Assembly (NCBI GenBank): GCA_004297225.1
Contig: SCUI01000010.1
Coordinates: 496,001-560,000, forward strand
Source: Lysobacteraceae bacterium
GTDB lineage: Bacteria > Pseudomonadota > Gammaproteobacteria > Xanthomonadales > Xanthomonadaceae
Direction of reading: 5' to 3'
DNA length: 64,000 nt
Both the position numbers and the translations under genes were made by a program. Positions within the stretch are counted from its first letter, which is position 1. Each line of letters starts with the position of its first letter. Positions 53,890 through 62,912 of this stretch are shown in pieces. The notes beneath the pieces were generated by a model that ran no database searches, was not told where the DNA came from, and saw nothing but the letters and a program-made list of their open reading frames with translations.

Positions 53890-54774
53890 ATGAGCATCGA
53901 CCGCAACGAACGCGCGCTGGAAGCCGAAATCCATACGGACCTGTCCGGTCGCCTGAGCTACGGCGGCTACCTGCGCCTGGACCGCCTGCTGTCCGCGCAG
54001 CAGCCGTTGTCCGACCCGCCGCACCACGACGAACTGCTGTTCATCGTCCAGCACCAGGTTTCGGAGCTGTGGCTCAAGCTGCTGATCCACGAACTGCGCG
54101 CGGCGGTGGACCACCTGCGCCGCGACGACCTCGGCCCCAGCCAGAAGATCTTCGCCCGCTGCAAGGTGGTGCTGCGGCAGCTGACCGCGATGTGGTCCGT
54201 GCTGGAGACGCTGACGCCGGCCGAATACCTGGAGTTCCGCGAGATCCTCGGGCCGTCGTCGGGCTTCCAGTCGCTGCAGTACCGGGTGGTGGAGTTCCTG
54301 CTCGGCAACAAGAACGCCGGCATGCTGAAGGTGTTCGCGCACGATCCGGAAGCCAGCGCGATGCTGCGCGAGGCGCTGGAGATGCCGGGCCTGTACGACG
54401 AATTCCTGCGCTACCTCGCGCGCCACGGCCACGCGGTGCCGGCCGCCCACATCGAGCGCGACTGGTCCAGGCCGCACGTGTCGGACCCGGCGCTGCTGCC
54501 GGTATTCGAGCGCATCTACGAGTCCACGCACGAGCACTGGGAGGCCTACCACCTGTGCGAGGACCTGGTGGACCTGGAGACCGAATTCCAGCTGTGGCGC
54601 TTCCGCCACATGCGCACGGTGATGCGGATCATCGGCTTTCGCCGGGGCACCGGCGGCTCCTCGGGGGTGGGGTTCCTCAAGCAGGCGCTGGAGCTGACGT
54701 TCTTCCCGGAACTGTTCGAGGTCCGCACCACGATCGGCCCCGGCGGCAAGGCGCCGACCTACCCGGATGCGTGA
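53890..54774 (+). CDS. kynA: tryptophan 2,3-dioxygenase
   Basis: 294 residues. Haem enzyme opening the indole ring of L-tryptophan to N-formylkynurenine. Residues align without offset to the characterised Xanthomonas campestris enzyme: His55 (HQVSEL), Phe51, Arg117, His240 as haem ligand and Thr254. This also fixes the start at 53890. The rest of the kynurenine pathway (kynureninase, formamidase) is not in the window. Confidence 0.96.
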   Translation: MSIDRNERALEAEIHTDLSGRLSYGGYLRLDRLLSAQQPLSDPPHHDELLFIVQHQVSELWLKLLIHELRAAVDHLRRDDLGPSQKIFARCKVVLRQLTAMWSVLETLTPAEYLEFREILGPSSGFQSLQYRVVEFLLGNKNAGMLKVFAHDPEASAMLREALEMPGLYDEFLRYLARHGHAVPAAHIERDWSRPHVSDPALLPVFERIYESTHEHWEAYHLCEDLVDLETEFQLWRFRHMRTVMRIIGFRRGTGGSSGVGFLKQALELTFFPELFEVRTTIGPGGKAPTYPDA

Positions 54775-54851
54775 CCCGGCGATTTGACCTGCCCGCGCCG
54801 GCTGGGCGATCCTCGACCGATTCGCGCCCAGCGCACTGATCCGGGGGAAAG

Positions 54852-56348
54852 ATGAATACGAATGCGCCCACCGCCGACGCGGCGATCCCGCCGTTCGAGC
54901 AGACGATGGGGCATCCACGGCCGTTGTGGATGCTGTTCATGACCGAGTTCTGGGAGCGGTTCGCCTTCTACGGCATCCGCTGGGCGCTGGTGCTGTACAT
55001 CGTGGCGCAGTTCTACGACGGCTCGGGCACCGGCGAAGCGCCGGCCAACCGCGTCTATGGCGCCTACCTGGCGCTGGTCTACGCGGCCGCGATCTTCGGC
55101 GGCTACATCGCCGACAAGGTGCTGGGCTACCAGCGCTCGATCCTGCTGGGCGCGGTGATCATGGCCGCGGGCCTGTTCATGATCGCCTACCCCGACGAAA
55201 CCGTGTTCAAGGTCGGCCTGGCCACCGTGATCGCGGGCAACGGCCTGTTCAAGCCGAACATCTCGACCATGGTCGGCAAGCTGTACGCGACCGGCGACGA
55301 GCGCCGCGATTCCGGCTTCACCCTGTTCTACATGGGCATCAACGCCGGTGCGTTCCTGGCGCCGATCCTCACCGGCTGGCTGGCCAGCAAGGTGTTCGGC
55401 ACCGACGAGTTCCCGTCCTACAAGGTCGTGTTCATCGCCTCGGGCATCGGCATGCTGATCAGCCTGGTGTGGTTCTGGTTCGGCCGCAAGCAGCTGCTGG
55501 GCATCGGCCGCCCGATCGAGGGCGAGGAGCAGAAGAGCCGCGTACTGTGGGTGTTCATCGGCGCGCTGCTGGCGATCCCGCTGATCTACTTCCTGCTGGC
55601 CATCGACGCCGCGGCACTGCAGTGGGTGCTGACCGCGCTGTTCCTTGCGCTGTGCGCGATGATCATGGTCGAGGGCATCAAGAACGGCCCGGTCGCCCGC
55701 GACAAGGCGCTGGCGATGCTGATCATCTTCGCCTTCAACGTCATGTTCTGGATGTTCTTCGAGCAGGCCGGCAGTTCGTTCAACTTCCTTGCCGACAAGA
55801 TCGTGGATCGCGAGCTGGGTGGCTGGACCTTCCCGGTGGCCTGGTTCCAGTCGGTGAACTCGGTCGCGATCCTGACCCTGGCGCCGGTGATCGCCTGGAT
55901 CTGGATCAAGCTGGGGCGGCACAACCCGTCGATCCCGCGCAAGTTCGGCCTGGGCCTGATCTTCAACGGCCTGGCGTTCCTGCTGTTGATGTTCGCGCTG
56001 TCCAGCCTGGTCGACGCCTCCGGCCTGATCCCGCTGTGGACGCTGGTGGCGGTGTACGTGATCCAGTCCATCGGCGAGCTGGCGCTGTCGCCGATCGGCC
56101 TGTCGATGACCACCAAGCTGGCGCCGGTGCGCCTGGTGGGCCTGGGCATGGGCGGCTGGTTCCTGTCCACCGGCATCGGCAACAACCTGTCGGGCATCTT
56201 CGCCAGCCACGTCAGCGGCGACACCGGCATGACCGTGGCCTCGGCCCACGCGGGCTACACGTTCGGCTTCTGGGCGCTGGTCAGCTGCGGCATCCTGCTG
56301 TTCCTGATCGCCCCGCTGATCCAGCGCCTGATGCACGGCGTCAAATAG
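54852..56348 (+). CDS. POT-family proton-coupled peptide transporter
   Basis: 498 residues with about 14 membrane segments. It carries the POT signature TEFWERFAFYG (ExxERF) near residue 33 and NLFKPN-like GNGLFKPNISTMVG. DtpA/DtpT-type proteins import di- and tripeptides. GGGGGAAAG precedes ATG 54852. Placement among amino acid catabolic genes fits peptide use as a carbon source. Confidence 0.92.
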   Translation: MNTNAPTADAAIPPFEQTMGHPRPLWMLFMTEFWERFAFYGIRWALVLYIVAQFYDGSGTGEAPANRVYGAYLALVYAAAIFGGYIADKVLGYQRSILLGAVIMAAGLFMIAYPDETVFKVGLATVIAGNGLFKPNISTMVGKLYATGDERRDSGFTLFYMGINAGAFLAPILTGWLASKVFGTDEFPSYKVVFIASGIGMLISLVWFWFGRKQLLGIGRPIEGEEQKSRVLWVFIGALLAIPLIYFLLAIDAAALQWVLTALFLALCAMIMVEGIKNGPVARDKALAMLIIFAFNVMFWMFFEQAGSSFNFLADKIVDRELGGWTFPVAWFQSVNSVAILTLAPVIAWIWIKLGRHNPSIPRKFGLGLIFNGLAFLLLMFALSSLVDASGLIPLWTLVAVYVIQSIGELALSPIGLSMTTKLAPVRLVGLGMGGWFLSTGIGNNLSGIFASHVSGDTGMTVASAHAGYTFGFWALVSCGILLFLIAPLIQRLMHGVK

Positions 56349-56360
56349 CCAGACCCCAGC

Positions 56361-56386
56361 TCGCGGGAGCGGCGCAAGCCGCATAA
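56361..56386 (+). repeat. half copy of the palindromic repeat after the POT gene
   Basis: TCGCGGGAGCGGCGCAAGCC and the next few bases match one arm of the dispersed family, 12 bases after the transporter stop and directly before a terminator. Confidence 0.75.
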
Positions 56387-56414
56387 GGAAAGGGCGCCGG
56401 AAGGCGCCCTTTCC
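56387..56414. terminator. bidirectional intrinsic terminator between POT and MarR genes
   Basis: A perfect 12-bp stem, GGAAAGGGCGCC with GGCGCCCTTTCC, and a GGAA loop. It separates two convergent genes, with short A/T runs on each side inside the stem base, and ends at the MarR stop. Confidence 0.85.
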
Positions 56415-56864
56415 TCATTCCGATTCCGCGCGCAACCCAAGCTCGTCGAGCTTGTCCAGCAGGCGGAACAGCGACGCACGCTCGTCGCTGCCGATACCGT
56501 CCAGCAGCCGGCGTTCGAACTCGAGCGCCATGGCCGCGACCTCGTCGTAGACCTGCTGCCCGTGCGTCGACAACCGCAGCACGCTGCGACGGCGATCGCT
56601 GTCGTGGGTGTCGCGGCGCAGGCGGCCGGCCTCGACCAGCCCGGCCACCGCGCGGCTGACCGCGACCTTGTCCATCGCCGTGAGCCGCGTCACCTGGCTG
56701 GCGGAAAGGCCGGGATAGCGGCCGAGCACCGCCATCACCCGCCACTCAGTGACGCCCAGGTCGAAGCGCTGCGAATACATGCGCGCCATGGAATCGCTGA
56801 TCCGGTTCGACAGCACGCTGAGCCGGTACGGGAGGAAGCGTTCCAGGGCGAGGGCGTCGGTCAT
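56415..56864 (-). CDS. MarR-family regulator divergent from hpd
   Basis: 149 residues. The winged helix has LGRYPGLSASQVTRLTAMDKVAVSRAVAGL and the wing DSDRRRSVLRLS. It starts at ATG 56864, 74 bases from the hpd start in the opposite direction. The only perfect palindrome between the two genes lies inside the hpd promoter. Regulation of hpd (and its own gene) in response to an aromatic metabolite such as 4-hydroxyphenylpyruvate or homogentisate is inferred. Confidence 0.9.
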   Translation of the reverse strand: MTDALALERFLPYRLSVLSNRISDSMARMYSQRFDLGVTEWRVMAVLGRYPGLSASQVTRLTAMDKVAVSRAVAGLVEAGRLRRDTHDSDRRRSVLRLSTHGQQVYDEVAAMALEFERRLLDGIGSDERASLFRLLDKLDELGLRAESE

Positions 56865-56877
56865 GCTGCGGGGCGGC

Positions 56878-56906
56878 TTGCAAATGGTTTCATATGAAAC
56901 TATAAC
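56878..56906 (+). promoter_or_regulatory. hpd promoter
   Basis: TTGCAA (56878-56883), 17-base spacer, TATAAC (56901-56906). The -10 box lies 33 bases before the hpd ATG. Both boxes are close to the sigma-70 consensus, which is unusual in this GC-rich DNA. Confidence 0.8.
56887..56900. promoter_or_regulatory. probable MarR operator in the hpd promoter spacer
   Basis: GTTTCATATGAAAC, a perfect 14-bp palindrome, fills almost the whole spacer between the hpd -35 and -10 boxes. A bound dimer would block RNA polymerase. MarR-family sites are typically AT-centred palindromes of this size. Confidence 0.75.
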
Positions 56907-56938
56907 GATGGCCCGCCCCACGCAAGCCCGGAGTCCCC

Positions 56939-58015
56939 ATGAGCGCCCAACCCAACCTCGGCATGACCGTCAGCACCTTCGAGAACCCGATGGGCATCAA
57001 CGGCTTCGAGTTCGTGGAGTTCGCCGCGCCCAAGGGGCAGGGCGAGGCGATGCGCGACTACCTGCGCAAGCTCGGCTTCACCGCCGTGGCCAGGCACAAG
57101 GATCGCGCGATCACCCTGTTCCGCCAGGGCACGATCAACTTCCTGCTCAACGAGCAACCCGATTCGTTCGCCTCGCGCTTTGCCGAGCAGCACGGCCCGT
57201 CCGCCTGCGGCTTCGCGATCCGCTTCCGCAAGCCGGTGGCCGAGGTGCTGGCGCACGTGGTCGCCAACGGCGGCGAGGAAATCGAGGTCGAAGGCGCGGT
57301 CGGCACCCTGAAGATCAAGGGCATCGGCGATTGCATGCTGTACCTGGTCGACGACGGCCGCGGCGACCTGTACGCCGACTTCCTGCCGCTGCAGGGCGTG
57401 GACCAGCACCCGAAGGGCTTTGGCCTGACCTTCATCGACCACCTCACCCACAACCTGTTCCTGGGCAACATGCAGAAGTGGTCGGATTACTACGAGAAGC
57501 TGTTCAACTTCCGCGAGATCCGCTACTTCGACATCAAGGGCGCCAAGACCGGGCTGCTTTCCAAGGCGATGACCGCGCCGGACGGCATCGTCCGCATCCC
57601 GCTCAACGAGTCCAGCGACGAGAAGTCGCAGATCAACGAGTACCTGCGCGACTACAAGGGCGAGGGCATCCAGCACATCGCGTTGTTCACCGACGACATC
57701 TATTCCACGGTCGAGGCGATGCGCGAGGCGGGGATCGAGTTCCTCGACACGCCGGACACCTACTTCGACGTGATCGACCAGCGCGTGCCGAACCACGGCG
57801 AGGACGTGCCGCGGCTGCGCCGCAACGCGATCCTGATCGACGCCGACATGGAAACGAAGAAGCGCCTGCTGCTGCAGATCTTCACCCAGAACGCGTTCGG
57901 CCCGATCTTCTTCGAGATCATCCAGCGCAAGGGCAACGAGGGCTTCGGCGAAGGCAACTTCCAGGCCCTGTTCGAATCCATCGAACGCGACCAGATCAAG
58001 CGCGGCGTGCTTTAA
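56939..58015 (+). CDS. hpd: 4-hydroxyphenylpyruvate dioxygenase
   Basis: 358 residues. Non-haem iron enzyme converting 4-hydroxyphenylpyruvate to homogentisate in tyrosine breakdown. The iron triad is visible: His168 (FIDHLTHN), His246 (IQHIALFTDD) and Glu326 (FFEIIQRKG). It is followed by hmgA, the next pathway enzyme, after 174 bases that hold a large inverted repeat. It is transcribed from the promoter with the MarR-type palindrome. Confidence 0.97.
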   Translation: MSAQPNLGMTVSTFENPMGINGFEFVEFAAPKGQGEAMRDYLRKLGFTAVARHKDRAITLFRQGTINFLLNEQPDSFASRFAEQHGPSACGFAIRFRKPVAEVLAHVVANGGEEIEVEGAVGTLKIKGIGDCMLYLVDDGRGDLYADFLPLQGVDQHPKGFGLTFIDHLTHNLFLGNMQKWSDYYEKLFNFREIRYFDIKGAKTGLLSKAMTAPDGIVRIPLNESSDEKSQINEYLRDYKGEGIQHIALFTDDIYSTVEAMREAGIEFLDTPDTYFDVIDQRVPNHGEDVPRLRRNAILIDADMETKKRLLLQIFTQNAFGPIFFEIIQRKGNEGFGEGNFQALFESIERDQIKRGVL

Positions 58016-58025
58016 AACAGCTTCC

Positions 58026-58165
58026 TGACGCGGATAACGCGGATCAATGCCGATAAGAGCGGATCAAGCAAGGCAGGAGTGGATTCGAGCGAATTGCTGC
58101 ATGCCGCGAACGCCCACCAAGGCCTTATCCGCGTTCATCGGCATTGATCCGCGTTATCCGCGTCA
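58026..58165. repeat. long inverted repeat between hpd and hmgA
   Basis: Arms of 29 bases (58026-58054 and 58137-58165) are exact reverse complements, TGACGCGGATAACGCGGATC being the first 20. An 82-base interior also contains weaker copies of a GCGGATNA-type unit. The ends define a 140-bp element inserted between two co-directional catabolic genes. It encodes nothing and resembles a miniature inverted-repeat element or a strong mRNA hairpin. Confidence 0.92.
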
Positions 58166-58189
58166 AAAATGAATCTCCAGGGAGCGCCA

Positions 58190-59479
58190 ATGCTCAATTA
58201 CATGTCGGGGTTCGGGAATACGTTCGTGACCGAGGCGGTGCCGGGGGCGGTGCCGGTGGGGCGCAATTCACCGCAGAAGGTGGCGCACGGGTTGTACGCG
58301 GAGCAGCTCAGCGGCACCGCGTTCACCGCGCCGCGCAGCGAGAACCGGCGCAGCTGGCTGTACCGCATCCGCCCGGCGGCGATGCACGGGTCGTTCTCGC
58401 CATTCGATGGCGCGCCCGGCTTCCACAACGACTTCGGCGACGGCCCGGTCACGCCCGAACAACTGCGCTGGGACCCGTTGCCTCTCCCGAGAGGCCCGGC
58501 GGACTGGGTCGAGGGCCTGTTCACGATGGCCGGCAACGGCGGCCCCGCCGCGCTCACCGGCGTCGGCATCCACCTGTACGCCGCCAACCGCGACATGCGC
58601 GGGCGCTTTTTCTACGACGCCGACGCCGAATTGCTGATCGTGCCGCAGCAGGGTCGCCTGCGCCTGTGCACGGAACTTGGCGTGCTCGAGGTCGAGCCGC
58701 GGGAAATCGCACTGGTCCCGCGCGGCATCCGTTTCCGCGTCGAATTGCCCGATGGCCAGGCGCGCGGCTATGCCTGCGAGAACTTCGGCGCGCAGCTGCG
58801 CCTGCCCGACCTCGGCCCGATCGGCAGCAACGGCCTCGCGGCGACGCGCGACTTCCTGTATCCAGTCGCGGCCTACGAGGAGGACGAGGGCGATTTCGAG
58901 CTCGTCGGCAAGTTCCAGGGACACCTGTGGCGCGCCGGCATCGGCCATTCGCCGCTGGACGTGGTCGGCTGGCACGGCAACTACGCGCCTTGCAAGTACG
59001 ACCTGCGCCGCTTCAACGCGATCGGCTCGATCAGCTTCGACCATCCCGATCCGTCGATCTTCCTGGTCCTGACCTCGCCCAGCGACACGCCCGGCGTCGG
59101 CAACCTGGACTTCGCGATCTTCCCGCCGCGGATCCTGGCGATGCAGGACACGTTCCGGCCGCCATGGTTCCACCGCAACATCGCCAGCGAGTTCATGGGC
59201 CTGGTGCACGGCGAGTACGACGCCAAGGCCGAGGGCTTCGCGCCCGGCGGCGCCTCGCTGCACAACTGCATGACCGGGCACGGGCCGGATGCGGCGACCT
59301 TCGAGAAGGCCAGCAAGGCCGACCTGTCGAAGCCGGACGTGATCGCCGACACCATGGCGATCATGTTCGAGACGCGCGCAGTGATCCGGCCGACCGTGCA
59401 GGCGCTCGATGCCGCGCACCGGCAGCGCGACTACCAGGCCTGCTGGGCCGGCTTGCGCAAGCACTTCAAGCCGGCGTGA
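58190..59479 (+). CDS. hmgA: homogentisate 1,2-dioxygenase
   Basis: 429 residues. Cleaves homogentisate to maleylacetoacetate using iron. By comparison with human HGD, the iron ligands are His328, Glu334 and His364 (in HRNIASEF and MTGHGPD), with the same 6- and 36-residue spacing. ATG 58190 ([12 protein letters not shown]) is chosen because GGGAG lies 6 bases upstream. ATG 58169 is in frame but directly abuts the inverted repeat. Maleylacetoacetate isomerase and fumarylacetoacetase genes are not in this window. Confidence 0.96.
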   Translation: MLNYMSGFGNTFVTEAVPGAVPVGRNSPQKVAHGLYAEQLSGTAFTAPRSENRRSWLYRIRPAAMHGSFSPFDGAPGFHNDFGDGPVTPEQLRWDPLPLPRGPADWVEGLFTMAGNGGPAALTGVGIHLYAANRDMRGRFFYDADAELLIVPQQGRLRLCTELGVLEVEPREIALVPRGIRFRVELPDGQARGYACENFGAQLRLPDLGPIGSNGLAATRDFLYPVAAYEEDEGDFELVGKFQGHLWRAGIGHSPLDVVGWHGNYAPCKYDLRRFNAIGSISFDHPDPSIFLVLTSPSDTPGVGNLDFAIFPPRILAMQDTFRPPWFHRNIASEFMGLVHGEYDAKAEGFAPGGASLHNCMTGHGPDAATFEKASKADLSKPDVIADTMAIMFETRAVIRPTVQALDAAHRQRDYQACWAGLRKHFKPA

Positions 59480-59495
59480 GCCGGCCAGGACCGCT

Positions 59496-60074
59496 TCAGG
59501 CGACGATCGACAGTTGCGGGCGCGCCCCGGCGGATGGCTGCGGGCGCAAAGCCTCCGCACGCGGCAACGCCTCTTCCGGCAAGCCCGCGCAGAACCGCTC
59601 GAAGACCCGTTCGCCGTAACTCGGCTTGCTGCCGGCGAAGATGACGCGCAGGCCCTGGAACAGGGCTTCGAGCAGCGCGTCGGTGCCTTCGGCGACGCGG
59701 ATCGCCGCCGCGGCCTCGGCGGCTTCCACGCTGCGTTGCAATTGCAGCATGTCGAGTACGTACATCTTGGAAGCCGCGAGCGAGCGCCTTTGCGCGGCCG
59801 GCTGCGTCGTCATGGCTGCCTGGGTCGGCGCCGGCGCGGGCGCGCGGGTCGGCACAGGCGTCGACGCCGCCGCCCCGATTGGCGCCAGGTAACCCTCGCG
59901 CAACAGGCGATCGACACGGGGAAGGATGTCCTCGCCGAGCATGCGGCGCAGCTGGTCCAGGGTCCGCCGACCGTCGGCGAGGATCAGGATGCGGCGATCC
60001 TGCAGCATCAGTCCCGCGGCGGAGCCGGCGGCCATCGCGTCGCGTCCCTTGCCGGTCTTGTGATACGTGGTCAT
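59496..60074 (-). CDS. conserved hypothetical protein, 192 aa
   Basis: A soluble protein. The N-terminal part (about 1-65: TGKGRDAMAAGSA, LILADGRRTLDQLRRMLGED, VDRLLREGYLAP) resembles a small winged-helix-like domain found at the N-terminus of various signalling proteins. An Ala/Pro/Thr-rich linker follows, then a helical C-terminal part. Start 60074 begins at the conserved stretch. Convergent with hmgA. Function unknown. Confidence 0.7.
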   Translation of the reverse strand: MTTYHKTGKGRDAMAAGSAAGLMLQDRRILILADGRRTLDQLRRMLGEDILPRVDRLLREGYLAPIGAAASTPVPTRAPAPAPTQAAMTTQPAAQRRSLAASKMYVLDMLQLQRSVEAAEAAAAIRVAEGTDALLEALFQGLRVIFAGSKPSYGERVFERFCAGLPEEALPRAEALRPQPSAGARPQLSIVA

Positions 60075-60216
60075 CGTCCGCGCCCCGGTCTGGTCGTGCG
60101 GGCACGCTAGCCGGCGCGGATGTCGCACCGGTGACAGGTGAATGACGATGTGCCGGCCGCATCCGACCGGACCTGCTTCGCGCTCGCTTCATGGCCGGGC
60201 CGGCAGGCTTCGGGGC

Positions 60217-60819
60217 ATGCAACAGACGCGCATCGTCATTCCCTTGTTCCTGCTCGCGCTGGCCGCCTGCGACGCACAGCGCGCGGAGGCCCCGCCGGCG
60301 TCGCCGCCGCCGGCGGCCGACCCGCCGCCCGCGCTGCCGCGTCCGCAAGCGGTGCCCGCGGACGACGGCGCGGTCACCAAGCCCTCGCGCTTCGACGGCT
60401 ACGGGCCCGTGCACTTCGGCATGACCGAAGCCGAAGTGCGCGCGGCCTGGAATGGCAGCCTGCGCGACGACGGCGCCGGCGAGGCGTGCCACTACCTGCA
60501 TCCCGACGACGACCGGCCGACCGCGCATTTCGCGCTGATGATCGAGCACGGCAAGTTCGTGCGCTACGACGTCGGCAACCCCGATGAAATGGCACCGGGC
60601 GGCGGCAAGGTCGGATTGGATGCCGACGAGATCCGCGCGCTGTATGCCGGGCGGGTCGAGGCCAGGCCGCATCAATACGTCGAAGGCGGGCAGTACCTGC
60701 GCGTGCCGGCGACCGAAGGCGCGGGCTGGCTGGTGTTCGAGACGGATGCCGACGGCAAGGTCACCAGCTGGCGCGCCGGCGTCGAGCCGCAGGTGGATTA
60801 CATCGAAGGCTGCGCCTGA
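60217..60819 (+). CDS. lipoprotein, unknown function
   Basis: 200 residues. Lipobox LAAC (Cys at about 18) is followed by a Pro/Ala-rich linker (20-55) and a C-terminal domain with FDGYGPVHFGMTEAEVRAAW near its start. That G-M-T/S-x-x-E/Q-V pattern occurs in SmpA/BamE-like and related small lipoproteins, but the rest does not identify a family. It lies 21 bases upstream of nhaA. Confidence 0.78.
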   Translation: MQQTRIVIPLFLLALAACDAQRAEAPPASPPPAADPPPALPRPQAVPADDGAVTKPSRFDGYGPVHFGMTEAEVRAAWNGSLRDDGAGEACHYLHPDDDRPTAHFALMIEHGKFVRYDVGNPDEMAPGGGKVGLDADEIRALYAGRVEARPHQYVEGGQYLRVPATEGAGWLVFETDADGKVTSWRAGVEPQVDYIEGCA

Positions 60820-60839
60820 CCCTGCGATAGACTGGCGCA

Positions 60840-62063
60840 ATGCCTGCGCCCCAGCCCTCGCTCTCGCAGCGCGCCCTCGGCGCCCTTGCCGACTTCCTGC
60901 GCCTGGAGGCGGCCAGCGGCATCCTGCTGATCGCCGCCGCGGCGCTGGCCCTGGTCTGCGCGAACACGCCGCTGGAGGAGTTCTACGACGGCTTCCGCGA
61001 GATGCCGGTCGCGGTGGTGTTCGGCGAATTGCGGATCGCCAAGCCGTGGCAACTGTGGATCAACGACGGCCTGATGGCGGTGTTCTTCCTGCTGGTATCG
61101 CTGGAGATCAAGCGCGAATCCCTGACCGGGCAGCTGGCCGGGCTGGACCGGCTGATGCTGCCGATGGTGTGCGCGGCGGCGGGCGTGGCGGTGCCGGCGC
61201 TGCTGTTCGTCGCGCTCAACCATGCCGATGCCACGTCGATGCGCGGCTGGGCCGTGCCCACCGCGACCGACATCGCGTTCGCGCTCGGCGTGCTCTCGCT
61301 GCTCGGCTCGCGCGTGCCAACCGGCATGAAGCTGCTGCTGTCCACCATCGCGGTGGTCGACGACCTGATCGCGATCCTGATCATCGCGTTGTTCTACTCG
61401 CACGGATTGTCCTGGGTCGCGCTCGGGTGGGCCGCGGCGATGCTGCTGGGGCTGGTGCTGCTCAACCGCAAGGGCGTGACCGCGCTGACGCCGTACCTGC
61501 TGCTGGGCGCGGCGTTGTGGGTTTTCATGCTCAAGTCCGGGGTGCATGCGACGCTGGCCGGCGTCGTCACCGGACTGGCGATCCCGCACGTTTCGCGACG
61601 CAATACCATTCCCGACGAGATCGAGCACTCGCCGCTGGAATCGCTGGAACACGCCCTGCACCCGTGGGTGGCCTACGCGATCCTGCCGTTGTTCGCCTTC
61701 GCCAACGCCGGCCTGTCGCTGGGCGATTTCAAGCTCGACGACGCATTCGCGGCGCTGCCGCTGGGCGTGATCCTGGGCCTGGTGGTGGGCAAGCCGATCG
61801 GCATCACCCTGGCCGCGCTGGCGATGCGCGCCACCGGTCGCGTGCGCTGGCCCGACGGCATGGACATGCGCGCGATGATCGGCATGGGCCTGCTGTGCGG
61901 CATCGGTTTCACCATGAGCCTGTTCATCGCATCGCTGGCCTATGTGTCTCCGCATTACGAGGAAGCGGTGCTGGGCATCCTGGCGGCGTCGCTGGTCGCC
62001 TCGCTGCTCGGCATGGCCTGGTTGCGGATGGTGTTGCCGGCGCGCCCCGGCGGCCGGGGCTGA
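60840..62063 (+). CDS. nhaA: Na+/H+ antiporter NhaA
   Basis: 407 residues with about 12 membrane segments. It carries the paired Asp174-Asp175 (AVVDDLIAIL) and Asp144 (TATDIAFALG), corresponding to E. coli Asp163-164 and Asp133. It exports sodium in exchange for protons and helps pH and salt tolerance. No nhaR regulator is adjacent. Confidence 0.96.
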   Translation: MPAPQPSLSQRALGALADFLRLEAASGILLIAAAALALVCANTPLEEFYDGFREMPVAVVFGELRIAKPWQLWINDGLMAVFFLLVSLEIKRESLTGQLAGLDRLMLPMVCAAAGVAVPALLFVALNHADATSMRGWAVPTATDIAFALGVLSLLGSRVPTGMKLLLSTIAVVDDLIAILIIALFYSHGLSWVALGWAAAMLLGLVLLNRKGVTALTPYLLLGAALWVFMLKSGVHATLAGVVTGLAIPHVSRRNTIPDEIEHSPLESLEHALHPWVAYAILPLFAFANAGLSLGDFKLDDAFAALPLGVILGLVVGKPIGITLAALAMRATGRVRWPDGMDMRAMIGMGLLCGIGFTMSLFIASLAYVSPHYEEAVLGILAASLVASLLGMAWLRMVLPARPGGRG

Positions 62064-62066
62064 GCG

Positions 62067-62912
62067 ATGCGCGCGCTGGTGTTCGGTGGCAGCGGGCAGA
62101 TCGGGGCCGCACTGTTGCCGCGCTTGCGCGACAGCGGATGGGAGGTGGTGGCGGTATCGCGGGAAGCGCGTGGCGATGCGCCTGGATTGCGCTGGCTGCG
62201 CGGCGACCTGGCTCGTTGCGAAGGTTTGCCGGCGGCTGTCGACGCCATCTTCAGTTGCGGTCCGCTGGACCACTTCGCGCGCTGGTACCAGGACCCACCC
62301 GTGCAGGCGCCGCGCGTCGTGGCCTTCGGCTCGACGAGCGTGTCGGTGAAGCAGGATTCCGCGGATCGCGACGAGCGCGATTTGGCGGCGCGGCTCGCGG
62401 GCGCCGAGCAGGCGTTGTTCGCCACCGCGGCCGCGCACGGCGCGCAGGCTACGGTGCTGCGGCCGACGCTGGTCTATGGCGCAGGCCGCGACCAGACCAT
62501 CGCGCGCATGGCGAGGTTCGCGGCGCGGCGCGGCTGGCTGCCGATTCCTTCCGGCGCGACCGGCTTGCGCCAGCCGGTGCACGTGGACGACCTGGCGGCG
62601 GCGGCAATGGCCGTGCTGGACGTCCCGGCCACCCAGGGCCGCGCCTACGCGCTGCCCGGCGGGGAGACGCTGCCGTTCCGGACGATGGTGGCGCGTACCC
62701 TGGCGGCGTTGCCCGGCAAGCCGCGCCTCGTCGAATTGCCGTCGCCGGTGTTCGCCATGCTGGCCGCCGGCGCGCGCCTCGCGGGTCGCGGCACCGGCCT
62801 GGGGCGCAGCGCCATCGCCAGGTTGCGCGAGGACCTGGTGTTCGACGCCGGTCCTGCGCGCGCGGACTTCGATTACGCGCCGCGCGCGTTCCAACCGCGG
62901 CGCGAGGGCTAG
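62067..62912 (+). CDS. NAD(P)-binding epimerase/dehydratase-like protein
   Basis: 281 residues. A Rossmann motif GGSGQIG starts at residue 8, followed by a FGSTSV region and LRPTLVYGAGRD typical of extended short-chain dehydrogenases. The usual catalytic Tyr-x-x-x-Lys is not obvious, so it may bind but not turn over a sugar nucleotide. It starts 4 bases after nhaA and overlaps the convergent transporter gene by 4 bases. Confidence 0.82.
   Translation: MRALVFGGSGQIGAALLPRLRDSGWEVVAVSREARGDAPGLRWLRGDLARCEGLPAAVDAIFSCGPLDHFARWYQDPPVQAPRVVAFGSTSVSVKQDSADRDERDLAARLAGAEQALFATAAAHGAQATVLRPTLVYGAGRDQTIARMARFAARRGWLPIPSGATGLRQPVHVDDLAAAAMAVLDVPATQGRAYALPGGETLPFRTMVARTLAALPGKPRLVELPSPVFAMLAAGARLAGRGTGLGRSAIARLREDLVFDAGPARADFDYAPRAFQPRREG

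Noticed and set aside
58169-58189. Upstream ATG for hmgA at 58169
   Set aside because: It abuts the inverted repeat and lacks a ribosome site, while ATG 58190 has GGGAG at ideal spacing and matches the expected N-terminus.
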